Below are positions 17,847-27,223 of a stretch of DNA of 62,879 bases, in pieces. Origin of the DNA: Clostridia bacterium (GTDB taxonomy: Bacteria > Bacillota_A > Clostridia > Christensenellales > Aristaeellaceae); assembly GCA_025997215.1 (NCBI GenBank), contig BNUH01000008.1, positions 1-62,879 on the forward strand. The letters run 5' to 3'. Position 1 is the first letter of the stretch. Every line of letters starts with the position of its first letter. Both the position numbers and the translations under genes were made by a program. The notes beneath the pieces were generated by a model, which did not search any database, was not told where the DNA came from, and saw only the letters and a program-made list of their open reading frames with translations.

Positions 17847-19655
17847 CTAACCCTCCTGCGCGGATGTCACCCGCTGATCCTTAGGATAAACCAGCCCGGC
17901 CTCACGCACCCACTCGGCGGCGGCCTGTCGCAGCTCCGCCTCGTCGGAATCATCCAGCCGTTTGCCCGTCTCCAGCCGTCTCACCAGCGGCGAATATCGC
18001 GTTGCTAGGAAATCCGGATACGCCGTTTTCCACTTTTCCAGTGTGTGAAGCGGAATATCCTTAGGCAGCAGCGTACGGGTCAGCGTATACAGCATCGCCG
18101 CCTGTATGGAACCCGGATACGGCTTATGATTCTCCTGACATAACAAACCATTCAGACGTTCGCCGTGCGCGAGCATATCCTGCGTCGATTTGTCCATGTC
18201 GGATGAGAACCTGGAGAATACCTGCATCTCGCGGTACTGGGCCAGTTCCAGCCGCAGCTGGCCCACGGCATTGCGCATCACCTGTGTCTGCGCCGCGCCG
18301 CCTACGCGCGAGACGGATAGCCCGCTGTTCACCGCCGGACGTTGCCCCTCGCGGAATAATTCTGAATCCAGAAATATCTGACCGTCTGTGATCGATATCA
18401 CGTTCGTTGGGATGTACGCCGATATATCGCCGCCCTGTGTCTCGATGATGGGCAGCGCCGTCAGCGAGCCGCCGCCGTTCTCGTCTGAAAGTTGAGCAGC
18501 GCGCTCCAGCAACCGCGCATGCAGGTAGAATACGTCGCCCGGGTAAGCCTCGCGGCCCGGCGGCCTTCTCAATAATAGCGACAGCGTTCGGTATGTGACC
18601 GCGTGTTTCGACAGATCGTCATATACGATCAGCGCATCGCCGCCGTCAGCCATGCGGCGTTCGGCCATAGCGCATGCCGAATACGGCGCTATATACTGCA
18701 TCGTCGGCGAATCCGAAGCCGTAGCGCACACCACGCAGGTGTACTCCATAGCGCCCTTTGCACGCAGTAATTCGACAATGGACGCCACCGACGAGGCCTT
18801 CTGCCCGATCGCCACGTAGAAGCACGCGATATCTTTACCTTTTTGGTTGATGATGGTGTCGATAGCGATGGTGGTTTTCCCCGTCTGCCTGTCGCCGATG
18901 ATGAGTTCGCGCTGGCCTTTCCCGATGGGGATCATCGCGTCGATGGCAATCAGCCCCGTTTCCAGCGGACGCTCGACGGGCTTGCGCGCCAACACGGATG
19001 GCGCGGGCGCTTCAATCGGCCGCAAGCCTTCTGAATGGATGGGCAGCCCGCCGTCCAGCGGTATGCCCAGCGGATCGACCACGCGTCCCAACAGTTCGTC
19101 GCCTGTTGGGACGGAGAGTACCTGCCCGGTTCCCCACGCGCGCTGGCCGTCGGATACCTTCGGATCCGCGCCCAGCATGACCACGCCGACGGACTCTTCC
19201 TCCAGGTTCATGGCGATGCCGAAGCCGCCGCCCTCGAATTCCACCATCTCATTCAGCCGACAGCCCGACAAGCCGCTCACCATCGTCACGCCGTCACCGG
19301 TTTTCAGTACGTAACCCGTGCCGCGCACGATGGTCTCCGGCTGAACGTTGGCCAGCCGCGCCTTGAGTGCGCCGCTGACGTTTTGGACATCCAACATATT
19401 TTCACTGGATTGATCCCCGGCGCTGTGAATGGGTTCCAGGCCGTGCAGCTCGCGCGCCATACTATCCAAGGATGAACGAACCGACCCGTCGTATGTGATG
19501 CCGTCGATATCCACGGCCACGCCGCCGATCAGCCCCGGCTCGATCTCCTCGCGCAGATCGACAGGCGAACCCAGCTTCGCCTCGAAGCTGCTCTTGATGG
19601 CGGCGCGCTGCTCCTTCGTCAGCGGGAACGCCGTCCTGATGATGCCTGCCTTCAT
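17847..19655 (-). CDS. atpA: F1Fo ATP synthase alpha subunit with an N-terminal delta (OSCP) C-terminal-domain fusion
   Basis: The product has 602 residues, about 100 more than a normal alpha subunit. Residues 5-72 (AFPLTKEQRAAIKSSFEAKL..., ending DGSVRSSLDSMARELHG) are the C-terminal domain of delta/OSCP; E. coli delta has the same pattern around IDGSVRGRLERL. After a linker (residues 73-90) the alpha protein follows: NVSGALKARL (the N-terminal alpha helix), P-loop GDRQTGKT (254-261), and the usual nucleotide-binding and C-terminal domains. No internal start with a ribosome site precedes the alpha part, and no separate delta gene lies in the operon. The six-helix N-terminal domain of delta, which normally docks on the alpha N-terminus, is missing altogether. 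Confidence 0.9.
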   Translation of the reverse strand: MKAGIIRTAFPLTKEQRAAIKSSFEAKLGSPVDLREEIEPGLIGGVAVDIDGITYDGSVRSSLDSMARELHGLEPIHSAGDQSSENMLDVQNVSGALKARLANVQPETIVRGTGYVLKTGDGVTMVSGLSGCRLNEMVEFEGGGFGIAMNLEEESVGVVMLGADPKVSDGQRAWGTGQVLSVPTGDELLGRVVDPLGIPLDGGLPIHSEGLRPIEAPAPSVLARKPVERPLETGLIAIDAMIPIGKGQRELIIGDRQTGKTTIAIDTIINQKGKDIACFYVAIGQKASSVASIVELLRAKGAMEYTCVVCATASDSPTMQYIAPYSACAMAERRMADGGDALIVYDDLSKHAVTYRTLSLLLRRPPGREAYPGDVFYLHARLLERAAQLSDENGGGSLTALPIIETQGGDISAYIPTNVISITDGQIFLDSELFREGQRPAVNSGLSVSRVGGAAQTQVMRNAVGQLRLELAQYREMQVFSRFSSDMDKSTQDMLAHGERLNGLLCQENHKPYPGSIQAAMLYTLTRTLLPKDIPLHTLEKWKTAYPDFLATRYSPLVRRLETGKRLDDSDEAELRQAAAEWVREAGLVYPKDQRVTSAQEG

Positions 19656-19662
19656 TATCAGC

Positions 19663-20142
19663 TCACAACCTTTCGATCAAGGCATCTATCAGTTTGGCAT
19701 GATCGTCCTGGGTGATACCGCGTCCGATCAGCTTCTCGGCCATCTGCACAGCCAGTTCAGCCGCTTGGTCGCGCAAGGCCTCCTGCGCCTGGACGCGCAT
19801 CTTATCAATGTCAGCCTCGGCGCGGGCACGGATTCGCTTGATCTCCTCTTGTGCGCGCTCTGTAATCTCGTCGGCGCGCTTCTGGGCGGTCTCGGCGCTC
19901 TTGGCGATAGTCTCGGCGGCCTTGCGCTGGGCGTCCTCCAGGATGCGCTCGCCGTCGCGCTGTAGCTGTTCGGCCTGAGCCTGACGGGAGGCGGCGTCGT
20001 CCAGTTGAACCTGCACGGCGCTCTGACGCTTCAGCATGAACGCGCGAACAGGTTTATACAATAAGAGATACATGGCGGTGCCCAGTATCGCCGCGTTGAA
20101 CATATGCCACGCGATCGACACCAGGTTAAACATATCACCCAA
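19663..20142 (-). CDS. atpF: F1Fo ATP synthase subunit b
   Basis: The 159-residue peripheral-stalk subunit has one N-terminal membrane helix (IAWHMFNAAILGTAMYLLLY) followed by a long charged coiled coil (RQAQAEQLQRDGERILEDAQ...) and a C-terminal AAELAVQMAEKLIGRGIT segment. The TTG at 20142 is 9 bp from AAGGAGG; the ATG at 20133 would be 18 bp away. Unlike mycobacterial b-delta fusions it carries no delta sequence. It must contact the delta domain carried on alpha, encoded 7 bp downstream. Confidence 0.93.
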   Translation of the reverse strand: MGDMFNLVSIAWHMFNAAILGTAMYLLLYKPVRAFMLKRQSAVQVQLDDAASRQAQAEQLQRDGERILEDAQRKAAETIAKSAETAQKRADEITERAQEEIKRIRARAEADIDKMRVQAQEALRDQAAELAVQMAEKLIGRGITQDDHAKLIDALIERL

Positions 20143-20181
20143 TCGGATCGGCCTCCTTAGGATAAGCCAAAGCCGTAGCCA

Positions 20182-20439
<258 letters not shown>

Positions 20440-20471
20440 TTATTATGAACTTATCCTAATTTATACTTGAT

Positions 20472-21134
20472 CTATTCCGTCGCTTCGCCAATATACATGA
20501 GTGGCAGCAAGCCGAATACGAACGTCTGTATCCCCACGTGCAGCACATTAAAATAGGCCGACAGTGCGGCCGGGATCAACGCGGGCACGACGGCGTACAG
20601 CAGTTTCATGATCACGCCGCCCGCCAGAATATTCGCGAACAGCCGGATGGCCATGGAGAATGGCGTAATGAAGTCGGTGAGAATCCTCATCGGCGCAACC
20701 CCGGCCATCGGCTGCATCCAGGCGTGTACGCGGCCTTTGAAACCCTTGACTCGGATGGCGGTAACATTCACGATTATGAACGAGCATAGCCCCAGCGCGA
20801 GCGTACAGTTGATGTCGTCGGTGGCGGGCGGCAATCCGAACAGCTCGATCACGCTGGTTGTGAATACATAGACCATCAGCGTGAGCACGGCTGGCGCGGC
20901 TATATCCGCTATGTGTCCGACCTGGCCCTTCGCGAAGTCATACACCCCGCCGACCACCAATTCGCAGAATGCTTGGAACCCCTTGGGCGCGCCGGAGAAA
21001 CGGCGGATCTTCGACCGCGCTATTAACATCAGTATAATCAATATGCCTATTACGCCCCAGGCTACCACTACGGAAAGCCCGACATTCACGCCGCCGATGC
21101 GGAAAGGTTCTGGCATTATCGATACTTCGGGCAA
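20472..21134 (-). CDS. atpB: F1Fo ATP synthase subunit a
   Basis: A 220-residue membrane protein with five to six helices. The essential arginine is in SMAIRLFANILAGGVIM, the R-L-F-A-N motif of helix 4, and the C-terminal helix is QTFVFGLLPLMYIGEATE. It forms the half channels next to the c-ring. TTG 21134 follows GAGGTGAT and GGG closely; ATG 21116 is the alternative. It is the first gene of the operon; no atpI or atpZ precedes it. Confidence 0.93.
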   Translation of the reverse strand: MPEVSIMPEPFRIGGVNVGLSVVVAWGVIGILIILMLIARSKIRRFSGAPKGFQAFCELVVGGVYDFAKGQVGHIADIAAPAVLTLMVYVFTTSVIELFGLPPATDDINCTLALGLCSFIIVNVTAIRVKGFKGRVHAWMQPMAGVAPMRILTDFITPFSMAIRLFANILAGGVIMKLLYAVVPALIPAALSAYFNVLHVGIQTFVFGLLPLMYIGEATE

Positions 21135-21177
21135 ACCCTTATCACCTCGATTTGGTTCGCGGAATGCGCTTCCCGTG

Positions 21178-21207
21178 ATTGTAACTCTAGGGTGTGCCGC
21201 TAGTCAA
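21178..21207 (-). promoter_or_regulatory. Promoter of the atp operon
   Basis: On the minus strand TTGACT (21207-21202), 18-bp spacer, TACAAT (21183-21178), about 45 bp before the atpB start. Confidence 0.6.
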
Positions 21208-21273
21208 CGTCTAATTCGCCGATTATTGAGGGAGAATTTCAGTCAATTTTATAATAATATGTAATTGTCGGTA

Positions 21274-22356
21274 TTATGTGAGTATCTGGGTGTACTCTTC
21301 GCCTGAATCCTGGAACACCATGCACTGCTTGACCGACAATGAAACGCTGTCGCCTGGCTTTACCGACGCGGCGTCTATCGGCGATGCGATCACGCGCATC
21401 GACACATCCCCGCCCAAGCTGACGCGGCAGTCGATCACGTCACCTAAAAAGAATCGGCTAGTGAGAATGCCCGTGAGTTCGCCCTTTGATGTGTCGCTGG
21501 CATTCACAAAGCGGACGCTCTCTGGACGGATAGCCGCGACGACGTCTCCGCGCCAGTGGCTGTCGCAAGGCAGCCGCTGCTCCGCGCCCTTGATGGTTAA
21601 TACGCCGCCCGCTGCCGTGCCCGGCAGGAATTGGACTTTTCCGACAAAATCCGCGACGAATGGATTCGCCGGATGCGAGTATATCTCTTCCGGGCTGCCG
21701 CTTTGCTGAACCACGCCGCGGTTGATAACCAGTATGCGGTCGCTCATGGCCATCGCCTCGGTCTGATCATGCGTGACGTACACGACCGTTATACCCAACT
21801 GGGATTGGATTTCCTTTATCTCAAAGCGCATGCTTTCGCGCAGTTTCGCGTCGAGGTTGGATAGCGGCTCATCCAGCAGCAGGAGTTTCGGCGCGGCGAC
21901 GAGCGCGCGGGCGAGCGCCACGCGCTGCTGCTGGCCGCCGGATAGCTGATTCGGGAATCGCTGCGCATATTGCGACAGATGCACGGTCGCCAGCGCCGTT
22001 TCTACCTTAGACTTGATATCCTTGCCGCTGTCCCGCTTGATCTTCAGCGGATACGCCACGTTGTCGAATACGTTCATGTGCGGCCAAACGGCGTACGACT
22101 GGAACACCATGCCGATGTCGCGCTTTTCCGGCGGCACGAACGTCTTGCCGCCGCTGACCAGCTTGTCTCCTATATATACCTCACCGGACGTGGGCTTCTC
22201 GAAGCCCGCGATAATGCGCAGCATCGTCGTTTTACCGCAGCCGGACGGCCCAAGCAGCGTGATGAACGCCCCGTCGTCAAACATATCATTAAACAGATTC
22301 AGTACAACGTTGCTGCCGTAGGATTTTGTCACATCCTTGATTGTTACGGTTGACAT
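21274..22356 (-). CDS. Fbp/Pot-type ABC transporter ATP-binding protein
   Basis: Starting at ATG 22356 (AAGGA 9 bp upstream; an in-frame ATG at 22380 has none) the protein has 360 residues. Walker A is GPSGCGKTTM, signature LSGGQQQRVALARAL, Walker B LLLLDEPLSNLDAKLR, switch VTHDQTEAM. A C-terminal TOBE-type regulatory region of about 110 residues follows, as in FbpC, PotA and MalK. It powers uptake with the fused permease and binding protein upstream. Ferric iron is the likely substrate by homology of the set; a polyamine, thiamine or phosphonate remains possible. Confidence 0.9.
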   Translation of the reverse strand: MSTVTIKDVTKSYGSNVVLNLFNDMFDDGAFITLLGPSGCGKTTMLRIIAGFEKPTSGEVYIGDKLVSGGKTFVPPEKRDIGMVFQSYAVWPHMNVFDNVAYPLKIKRDSGKDIKSKVETALATVHLSQYAQRFPNQLSGGQQQRVALARALVAAPKLLLLDEPLSNLDAKLRESMRFEIKEIQSQLGITVVYVTHDQTEAMAMSDRILVINRGVVQQSGSPEEIYSHPANPFVADFVGKVQFLPGTAAGGVLTIKGAEQRLPCDSHWRGDVVAAIRPESVRFVNASDTSKGELTGILTSRFFLGDVIDCRVSLGGDVSMRVIASPIDAASVKPGDSVSLSVKQCMVFQDSGEEYTQILT

Positions 22357-22387
22357 CAAAAGCGTCCTTTCTGAATCCATTAAGTTG

Positions 22388-24094
22388 TTAAATGGAGAAG
22401 TTCCCCTTAGTCAGCTTGCTTAAGATGAAGTTCAATACCACCACGACGATGAGTATGCCAAACGCCATCGCGGACGCTTGCTGCTGGCTGGTGAACGTCC
22501 AATACTCGTGAAGCTGCACTCCAATCACCACGGTATTGGAGGAATATAGGAGCGTGGACATGGATAGCTCATAGAAGCTGGGGATGAATATGAGGAACCA
22601 TCCCGCCGCGATGGACGGCCCGATCAGCGGCAGTGTAACGCGGCGCATCGTCAGCAGCCAGCTCGCGCCTGATACCTGCGAGGATTCCTCGAGGGACACA
22701 TGAATCTGCGACATGGCTGAAACCACTGTGCGCATACCCATCATCTGGTACTTGATGAGGTATGCAACGATCATTATATACATGGTGTTGTATATGTTGA
22801 TACCAAATCGCCCGGTCATCGTCATTATCAATCCCAGCGCGATAACGACGCTGGGCGAGCCGGAGCCGAGCGTTATCAGGAAATCCGGGATGCGTCGGCC
22901 GCGAACCTTCGTGCGCTGGAGCAAGTACGCCATGACGCACGCGATCAGGATGCCGGCGGTCGCGGCTATCGCGGCGTATGACAGGCTGTTGCGCATGCCC
23001 TGCAGTATACGGTCGCGCGACAGCACGGTTTGCCAATGCTTCAGCGTGAAGTTACCCTCCGCCAGCAGGGATTTGCCTAGGTTTTTTGTGATGCTGGTCA
23101 CTGCTACCGTGCCGAACGGCAGTATGATTACCACGAACGCGAACGCCGCTACCAGCAGCGTTATCGGTATGCGCAGTTTCCCGAGATCGACAATATTCGG
23201 CCGGGTGGATTTGCCGGATACCGTGATGTATTGCTTGCGCCCGACGATGAAATCGGATGAGTACAGTATGACTGCGGCCATCAGCATGAGGAACAGCGCG
23301 AGGCACGTGGCGTCGGTAAGGCCTTCCGCGCTGCCGATGGAGACGTAGTTTACGATGCGCGTCGTCACGGTGTAGATGTTCCCGGGCATTGCAACTATCG
23401 AGGGAATGCCGAAGCAGGACGCGGCTGAAACGAATACCAACATCGCGCCTGATACTATCGACGGCGTCATCATCGGCAACGTTACGGTCAGCAGCGTTCG
23501 CAGCGGCGACGCGCCGGAAGCCCGCGACGCCTCCTCCAACGATGGATCCATCTTCTCCATCGCCCTAGAGATCGTTATAAATGCGTATGGATAATAGAAT
23601 GATGTCAGTACCCAGACCAGTCCGCCAAGGGTGTATATATTGAACGGATTTTCAGCGAGTCCGAGTAGATCACGCAGGAAAACGTTCAGGTTGCCGACTT
23701 TGGGGTTTAGCAGGCGCAGCCAAGCCATCGCGCCTAGGTACGGCGGCACCATATATGTAAGCACAAATAAGCTGCGGAAGAGCTTGCGCCCGTACATATT
23801 CGTTCGTCCTACCAGCCACGCCAGCGGGAAGGCGATGAGCGTGCCGAACAGCATGGCCAGCGTTGCGCCGATGAGGGTATTCTTCAGCGACACCCAGTTC
23901 AAGTCGTAAGTATATATGCGTTTCAACGCATCGAGCGAGAACGTCCCGGTTGAGAACAGCGCGCGGTATACCATATAAATCAGTGGGAATACTTGGAAAA
24001 TAAGCATGAAGGCGACGATGACAAATATAAACAGCCACTTCACGTCGAAGTAGAAGCGCCTTTCGGGACGGTGCAGCGGTTCAACTTTAAGCAT
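22388..24094 (-). CDS. Fused two-domain ABC permease (FbpB-like)
   Basis: The 568-residue protein has about twelve membrane helices and two binding-protein-dependent permease modules. Each carries the EAA loop that docks to the ATPase: EEASRASGASPLRTLLTVTLP (around residue 188) and EESSQVSGASWLLTMRRVTLP (around residue 465). Internal duplication with one chain serving as both permeases is typical of FbpB/AfuB iron importers. The gene lies 31 bp upstream of its ATPase on the same strand and after the attenuator hairpin that follows the binding-protein gene. Confidence 0.92.
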   Translation of the reverse strand: MLKVEPLHRPERRFYFDVKWLFIFVIVAFMLIFQVFPLIYMVYRALFSTGTFSLDALKRIYTYDLNWVSLKNTLIGATLAMLFGTLIAFPLAWLVGRTNMYGRKLFRSLFVLTYMVPPYLGAMAWLRLLNPKVGNLNVFLRDLLGLAENPFNIYTLGGLVWVLTSFYYPYAFITISRAMEKMDPSLEEASRASGASPLRTLLTVTLPMMTPSIVSGAMLVFVSAASCFGIPSIVAMPGNIYTVTTRIVNYVSIGSAEGLTDATCLALFLMLMAAVILYSSDFIVGRKQYITVSGKSTRPNIVDLGKLRIPITLLVAAFAFVVIILPFGTVAVTSITKNLGKSLLAEGNFTLKHWQTVLSRDRILQGMRNSLSYAAIAATAGILIACVMAYLLQRTKVRGRRIPDFLITLGSGSPSVVIALGLIMTMTGRFGINIYNTMYIMIVAYLIKYQMMGMRTVVSAMSQIHVSLEESSQVSGASWLLTMRRVTLPLIGPSIAAGWFLIFIPSFYELSMSTLLYSSNTVVIGVQLHEYWTFTSQQQASAMAFGILIVVVVLNFILSKLTKGNFSI

Positions 24095-24141
24095 CCGCGT
24101 ATTCTCCTAGATTCAAACTCGGTAATAGTATAACAACTTAG

Positions 24142-24179
24142 CGGGGGAACGTGCCCGCATCAGCTTCGCCGTTCCCCCG
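24142..24179 (-). terminator. Attenuator hairpin between binding-protein and permease genes
   Basis: CGGGGGAACG (24142-24151) and CGTTCCCCCG (24170-24179) form a 10-bp stem with an 18-base loop. On the minus strand a moderately T-rich tract follows. Such hairpins after periplasmic-binding-protein genes lower distal expression so that the binding protein is made in excess. Confidence 0.6.
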
Positions 24180-24190
24180 TCATACTAATG

Positions 24191-25210
24191 TTACCTCGTA
24201 ACGCGCTCCTCGAATTCCTTGCGGATTTCGTCGCGCTGGGTATAACACCGCACCCAGTCTACTCCGATGTCGGTCTTAATTAACTCGTCGGTATCGGTCG
24301 AATCGTACGGTACGTCCGACACGGAGCTCAACACAGAATGCATCCAGCCATCCAGAACGAATTGCTGTCCCGCTTCTGAAAGGAGCCAATCGGTGACGGC
24401 TTCGCTTGCGGCGATGTTCTTGTTAGGCGCAAACTCCTCGGCGATCGTCATAACCGTAGAAGGGATAAGGATATTGCCGTCCGTTGGGTAGATGACGGCT
24501 ATCTCGGAATCCTCTTCCTCGCGGAGCTTGAGCACCGATTCCTCCAGAATCATGATGACCTTGCACTCGCCGGTCTGCAGCTTGGTGAGCGCTACGGAGC
24601 CGGATTCGATCATGACGCCCTGCTCACCCAGCGCAGTGAAGTATTCGTAGCCATATTTGTCCGAAAGCGCCGCCGCTGCCGCCATCGTCGTGCCGGAGGT
24701 CAGCGGGTTGCCCATGGAGATTTCGCCCTTCACGCTCGTGTCGTATGCGAAATCGTAGAATGACTGCGGGATCTCGGAGATGTCGTACATCTCAGGGTTG
24801 TATGCCAGCACCATGTTGCACACGCGCACGGGATACCAATACCCTTCCTCATCGTAGGGGAAGCGCAGGCCCGACGCGTCGATCTGGTACTGATGCAGGT
24901 AGCCCAGCTCCTTCAGCTCAAGGGAATACGCAGGTTCCGCAACCAGCAGCAGATCCGCCTGAATATTTTTGGCCTCCATCTCGCCAGCTAGCTTGGTCTG
25001 GATCGTGCCCGTTCCGCCCTGGAACGGCACAACCTCCAGGTTGGGGAACTCCACCTTGAGGGCCTTGACCATCGCATCCAGCACATCCTGATAGATGGAT
25101 GTATAGATGGATAATTTACCGGATATGTCCGTATTCACCGCCAGCGCGGGTGCGGCGAATAGGCTTGCGCAAAGCGCTGCGCATACGACCAGAGTAAGGA
25201 GTTTTTTCAT
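24191..25210 (-). CDS. Extracellular solute-binding protein, family 1 (FbpA/FutA-like)
   Basis: The ATG at 25210, 7 bp after GGAGGG, gives 339 residues. MKKLLTLVVCAALCASLFAAPALA is a Sec signal with an Ala-x-Ala cleavage site; no lipobox Cys follows the hydrophobic core at the right place. The mature part begins with LSIYTSIYQDVLDAMVKAL, like the LTVYSSRH start of ferric-binding proteins, and contains QADLLLVAEP and GNPLTSGTTMAAAAALSDKYG, family-1 signatures. The tyrosine pair that binds Fe3+ in FbpA is not obvious, so iron is a guess. First gene of the Fbp-type operon. Confidence 0.85.
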   Translation of the reverse strand: MKKLLTLVVCAALCASLFAAPALAVNTDISGKLSIYTSIYQDVLDAMVKALKVEFPNLEVVPFQGGTGTIQTKLAGEMEAKNIQADLLLVAEPAYSLELKELGYLHQYQIDASGLRFPYDEEGYWYPVRVCNMVLAYNPEMYDISEIPQSFYDFAYDTSVKGEISMGNPLTSGTTMAAAAALSDKYGYEYFTALGEQGVMIESGSVALTKLQTGECKVIMILEESVLKLREEEDSEIAVIYPTDGNILIPSTVMTIAEEFAPNKNIAASEAVTDWLLSEAGQQFVLDGWMHSVLSSVSDVPYDSTDTDELIKTDIGVDWVRCYTQRDEIRKEFEERVTR

Positions 25211-25261
25211 CGTGATTCCCTCCGATTCCACATTTTCCGCAGGTCATGACAGTATATACTT

Positions 25262-25290
25262 ATTGTATATCAGGCTTCAGTCTTTGTAAA
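25262..25290 (-). promoter_or_regulatory. Promoter of the Fbp-type operon
   Basis: On the minus strand TTTACA (25290-25285), 17-bp spacer, TACAAT (25267-25262). A long inverted repeat lies immediately upstream of the -35. Confidence 0.7.
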
Positions 25291-25294
25291 GGGT

Positions 25295-25343
25295 TTATAA
25301 TCGATGAACAGGGGCGTTTCATGAACTGTTCCATCGATTATAA
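25295..25343. repeat. Long inverted repeat upstream of the Fbp promoter
   Basis: TTATAATCGATGAACAG (25295-25311) is mirrored by CTGTTCCATCGATTATAA (25326-25343): 17 pairs with one bulged base and a 14-bp centre. It touches the -35 box of the minus-strand promoter, so it could be an operator; as RNA it would form a strong hairpin. A related ATCGATGGTTAG occurs about 15 bp further on. Nothing else is recognised in 25344-25538. Confidence 0.55.
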
Positions 25344-25538
25344 CCAAATCACTATATCGATGGTTAGCGTAGTCTGATCGCTATATCTTGCGTATGCAAA
25401 ATTGCTGCCAAATATATAGGTGCTACAACATTTTTGCTGAACACCATATATAGTTCATCAGTAGAATAATAGGTACAACAAGTAGTGCGCTGATATACAA
25501 GAAAATTCATGAAACGACCATGTTCAGCAGCGCCCGTA

Positions 25539-25567
25539 TTGACAGCTGTCGCGCGCTGTGGCACAAT
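25539..25567 (+). promoter_or_regulatory. Promoter of the amino-acid ABC operon
   Basis: TTGACA (25539-25544), 17-bp spacer, CACAAT (25562-25567), about 30 bp before the ATG; AAGGAGTGA is the ribosome site. Confidence 0.65.
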
Positions 25568-25599
25568 GAGTTCAGTATATATTCAAGGAGTGATTCACG

Positions 25600-26400
25600 A
25601 TGAGGAAATTCATGGCGCTGCTGCTGTCACTGGTTATGCTCGCCGCCGCTTCCACCGCGCTGGCCGAACCGCTGCGCGTGGGTATGGAGTGCGATTACGC
25701 TCCATTCAACTGGACCCAGGCCGACGCGTCCGATACCACGGTTCTCATTGAAAACGGCGGTTACGCGGACGGATATGACGTCCAGATCGCACGCCGTGTC
25801 GCCGACGCGCTGGGGCGTGAACTGGTTATCGTTCGCATCGAGTGGGATGGTCTGCCCATGGCGGTGATTTCGGGTAAGATCGACGCGATCATCGCTGGTA
25901 TGAGCCCGACGGCCGAGCGTTCGCTGACCATTGACTTCTCAGAGCCGTATTACGAGAGCGACCTGGTCGTCGTCGTGCGCGCGGACTCGCCGTTCGCGAA
26001 GGCAACGACGCTGGATGAACTCAGCGGCGCGGCCATCACCGGTCAGCTTAACACATTCCATTATACCGTCATAGACCAGATCCCAGGCGTTAAGAAGCAG
26101 GTCGCGCTGGATACATTCCCGGCGATGATCGTCTCGCTCAGCGCAGGCCGTATCGACGGTTATGTTTCAGAACGCCCAGGCGCTGTATCAGCGGTAGCCG
26201 CAAATCCTGATCTGGCGTTCGTCTCATTCGCCGAGGGTCAGGGATTCAAGGCTTCGCCTGAGGATGTGGCAGTCGCGGTTGGGCTGGCAAAGGGCAGCGC
26301 GCTGGCCGAGCCGATTAACGCCGCGCTCTCGCAGATAAGCCGCGAAGAACGTCAACAGATGATGGACGACGCCATCGCGCGCCAGCCGTTAAGCGAATAG
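25600..26400 (+). CDS. Polar amino-acid ABC transporter substrate-binding protein (family 3)
   Basis: The 266-residue protein has a Sec signal (MRKFMALLLSLVMLAAASTALA, cleavage before EPL) without a lipobox. The mature part has the family-3 pattern: LRVGMECDYAPFNWTQ, GYDVQIARRVADALGRELVI, WDGLPMAVISGKIDAIIAGMSPTAER, IDFSEPYYESDLVVVV. The Arg in SPTAER and the Asp near DGYVSERPG are the usual alpha-amino-acid contacts. It probably binds glutamine, cystine or another polar amino acid. Two further genes supply permease and ATPase. Confidence 0.92.
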   Translation: MRKFMALLLSLVMLAAASTALAEPLRVGMECDYAPFNWTQADASDTTVLIENGGYADGYDVQIARRVADALGRELVIVRIEWDGLPMAVISGKIDAIIAGMSPTAERSLTIDFSEPYYESDLVVVVRADSPFAKATTLDELSGAAITGQLNTFHYTVIDQIPGVKKQVALDTFPAMIVSLSAGRIDGYVSERPGAVSAVAANPDLAFVSFAEGQGFKASPEDVAVAVGLAKGSALAEPINAALSQISREERQQMMDDAIARQPLSE

Positions 26401-26445
26401 TTGAATAACGTTATGATAAGTCTCCTAAGGATGATTGTATAACAA

Positions 26446-27219
26446 ATGCCTGTCAGTTTCTTCGGCTGGGTTTGGTTTCTGATCGGGAAGTACGGTCCGC
26501 TGTTCCTGCGCGGCACGTGGATAACGCTGCTCGTAGCCATCAGCGGCACCGTATTCGGGTTTGTTGTAGGGCTGCTGGTGGCGATAGCGCGCAGTCTGTC
26601 AGCACCGCCGCGTTCAGGTCTGCTGCCGCGCGCCGGCGTGCGACTGCTTCATACGGTGCTGGCGATCTATATTGAGGTATTCCGCGGCACGCCTATGATC
26701 GTGCAGGCCATGGTCATATATTACGGCGCGGCTCAATACCTGCGGCTTAATATGAATGAACTGGCGGCGGCCGTGCTCATCGTATCCATCAACACGGGCG
26801 CGTATATGGCCGAGATCATACGGGGCGGCATACTATCCGTAGACGCCGGTCAGAGCGAGGCCGCGAGATCCATCGGCATGTCGCATTGGCAGACGATGGT
26901 GTCGGTCGTCCTGCCTCAGGCTATCCGCAACATAATGCCCTCGATTGGCAATGAATTTGTCGTGAATATTAAGGATTCCAGCGTGCTGAACGTCATCGCG
27001 GTATCCGAGCTGTTCTTCATGTCCAAGTCAGCGGCTGGGACATACCTGCGGTACTTCGAGGTATTCTTCATAACCGGCATAATCTATCTGATACTGACAT
27101 TCACCGTGACGCGTCTTCTGAGGCTGCTGGAGCGGCGTATGGATGGACCGAGGCACTTCACCGTATTCGGATCCCAATCCGACAGCCGCGCCGAGATCTC
27201 GTACGTTCGTGAGGAGTAA
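26446..27219 (+). CDS. Polar amino-acid ABC transporter permease (HisM/GlnP-like)
   Basis: A 257-residue membrane protein with about five helices. The N-terminal block [27 protein letters not shown] and the EAA-type loop [43 protein letters not shown] are diagnostic of the HisMQ/GlnP family, as is [19 protein letters not shown] single permease gene implies a homodimer. The ribosome site (AAGGA, about 14 bp from the ATG) is weak, so expression may rely on coupling to the upstream gene. Confidence 0.92.
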   Translation: MPVSFFGWVWFLIGKYGPLFLRGTWITLLVAISGTVFGFVVGLLVAIARSLSAPPRSGLLPRAGVRLLHTVLAIYIEVFRGTPMIVQAMVIYYGAAQYLRLNMNELAAAVLIVSINTGAYMAEIIRGGILSVDAGQSEAARSIGMSHWQTMVSVVLPQAIRNIMPSIGNEFVVNIKDSSVLNVIAVSELFFMSKSAAGTYLRYFEVFFITGIIYLILTFTVTRLLRLLERRMDGPRHFTVFGSQSDSRAEISYVREE

Positions 27220-27223
27220 CATT

